A stretch of DNA of 29,940 nucleotides from Chara braunii (Eukaryota; Streptophyta; Charophyceae; Charales; Characeae): positions 702,743 to 732,682 of the forward strand of contig BFEA01000456.1 in the NCBI GenBank assembly GCA_003427395.1, in the 5' to 3' direction. Position numbers and translations under genes: made by a program. Below the pieces are notes generated by a model. It was not told the DNA's origin. It ran no database searches and worked only from the letters and a program-made list of their open reading frames with translations. Shown piece after piece: positions 28,939-29,940 of the stretch; the first letter of the stretch is position 1; every line of letters begins with the position of its first letter.

Positions 28939-29618
28939 TGTCGGAGGGTGCGATGTCCCGGCCCTCCGCTATGTACTGAGTGCCTCCCCACGTACTCCCG
29001 CTGTGTACCAGGCATCCGTTCGCTTACCAGTCCACAGGGTTATGTAGGGTGCCAGGTTTCGTCGCTGGGCTTTCCTGTCGAACCACGCAGGCTCCATACA
29101 ACAGGCTGACATGTGGTCGAAGTAGCCGCCGGGTTCACCAAGGGTCGCGATAGTGCAGGCTACACAGCCGCACGTCGGGCACCAATGGTCGTGTTCTGGG
29201 CTAGGTGCAGAGAAAAAAAAGGAAATAAAATAAAAAGGAAAAGGGAAGAGAAAAAATAGAAAAGATGGGAAAAGTCACATGTATAATCTACACCTTGAAT
29301 CAATTCGTTGTTTCCGCGTGGAGTGAACTAGTGGTCCCCAACCATAGTGTCACTATAACTTTCTCATTTTCTTTTGTTTCAATTCTACCTTATTTTCGTT
29401 TCACGTCGAAGGCCTGCCCCCTAACCTCTACTGAGTAATGAGTGCTTGATCGCCGAGTTATGGGGTAGGCGCAGGCAGAGGAAAGAAATGTTGCATGGGC
29501 AGCGTGTGGAATTGGACTGTTGTCTAAAAGTCCTTTCGCATGGGGTCTTTTCCTTTTTTTGTAGCCGCGGCGCTAAGGTTCTGGGGGCGTCGTTCGCTCA
29601 CTAACTACCATGGTTGTC
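28939..29618 (+). repeat. Dispersed direct repeat, copy B
   Basis: Second copy of the repeat at 10548-11240, same orientation. Differences are mostly single transitions plus about 12 missing bases near 29152. It ends where the GTCCGG-rich sequence begins (after CTAACTAC, 29608), whereas copy A continues with unrelated sequence. Either B was interrupted by an insertion or the repeat ends there. Confidence 0.85.
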
Positions 29619-29815
29619 AACCGGACGTCCGGATCGGGATCCAGACGGTCTGGTCTGGATGTCCGGATCCAGTGTCCGGTTTGAGGTGTCCGGATGGACC
29701 CCATTTTGAGAAAATTCGAAAAAAAAAATTGGGGTCCCCAGGCAATTTTCCAGTGTTTGGTGGACCCCCGAAAATTGTTGGTGCAGTTTTTGGTGGACCA
29801 TTGGGCCAACCGGAC
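29618..29815 (+). mobile_element. Small GTCCGG-rich repeat element of unknown class
   Basis: Repeated GTCCGG/CCGGAC words occur at about 29622-29690 and again near 29810, with TTTGGTGGACC repeated at 29756 and 29788. The 9-mer CAACCGGAC occurs at both edges (29618 and 29807). No ORF is convincing. It interrupts or abuts copy B of the dispersed repeat. Confidence 0.45.
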
Positions 29816-29877
29816 CGGCCTTGAAGGGCCTGTACTTGCAATCTTGGGTGAGCTTCAGCGGGCCAAGCAGAACTGGT

Positions 29878-29890
29878 TGTGTGTGTGTGC

Positions 29891-29940
<50 letters not shown>
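29878..29940 (+). repeat. (GT)n microsatellite at window edge
   Basis: GT dinucleotide run with one GCGC interruption, continuing to the last base of the window. Confidence 0.95.

Noticed and set aside
10548-29618. Treating the two direct repeats as the confirmed LTRs of one 19-kb element
   Set aside because: No polypurine tract precedes copy B, no primer site follows copy A, and the right end of copy B is not defined; kept only as a possibility.
1-29940. CRISPR array, bacterial operon or tRNA/rRNA genes
   Set aside because: No repeat-spacer pattern, no bacterial-type gene organisation, and no tRNA cloverleaf or rRNA segment was recognised on reading both strands.

Overview
The window is eukaryotic and almost entirely repetitive DNA. 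I find no cellular (host) gene, rRNA or tRNA. It holds remains of two different Ty3/gypsy LTR retrotransposons, both inactivated by nonsense codons and frameshifts, plus LTRs, a small inverted-repeat DNA transposon, dispersed duplications, tandem arrays and microsatellites. A chromodomain fused after an integrase, a primer-binding-site-like sequence complementary to plant tRNA-Asp, and the repeat load fit a large streptophyte plant genome. A charophyte such as Chara is possible, but that is a guess from style rather than a demonstrated identity. Three N bases near the left end indicate a draft assembly.

Layout: 1-934 is an LTR-like or leader stretch with a TATA-like box and ACGTCA repeats. 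935-6513 is element 1, a degenerate chromovirus in the order gag (CCHC knuckle), protease, RT (YFDD), RNase H, integrase, chromodomain. It is followed by a polypurine tract and a well-bounded 3' LTR (6543-7847, perfect 10-bp terminal inverted repeats) whose U3 carries an array of hairpins. 7848-9339 is GC-rich DNA without a recognisable gene. 9340-9782 is a minus-oriented fragment related to the same LTR. 9783-11240 holds small tandem repeats and the first copy (A) of a ~0.68 kb dispersed repeat. 11241-16300 is non-coding or unrecognisable.

16300-20612 contains an unusual series of about five degenerate copies of one protein domain of roughly 130 residues; only the first (16936-17517) is an uninterrupted ORF. 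A tRNA-Asp-type primer-binding site sits at 18118, between copies 1 and 2. 20616-26563 is element 2, a second gypsy type: gag with a mutated zinc knuckle, protease remnant, RT (YIDD), RNase H, then an integrase with intact DX35E spacing and a GPY/F-like C-terminus. A ~390-bp MITE-like element (23178-23566) splits its protease-RT linker. 26564-28250 is its 3' non-coding region with three successive tandem arrays. 28257-28691 (minus) is a low-complexity coding-like relic. Copy B of the dispersed repeat follows at 28939-29610, then a GTCCGG-rich repeat and a (GT)n tract that runs off the window.

How the parts work together: within each element Gag would form the particle and package RNA, protease would mature Gag-Pol, RT-RNase H would copy RNA from a tRNA primer, and integrase would insert the cDNA (element 1 steered by its chromodomain). 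Neither copy can do this now. Most in-frame stops in element 1 are TGA or TAG in otherwise unshifted frames, consistent with decay of a cytosine-methylated, silenced copy (inference).
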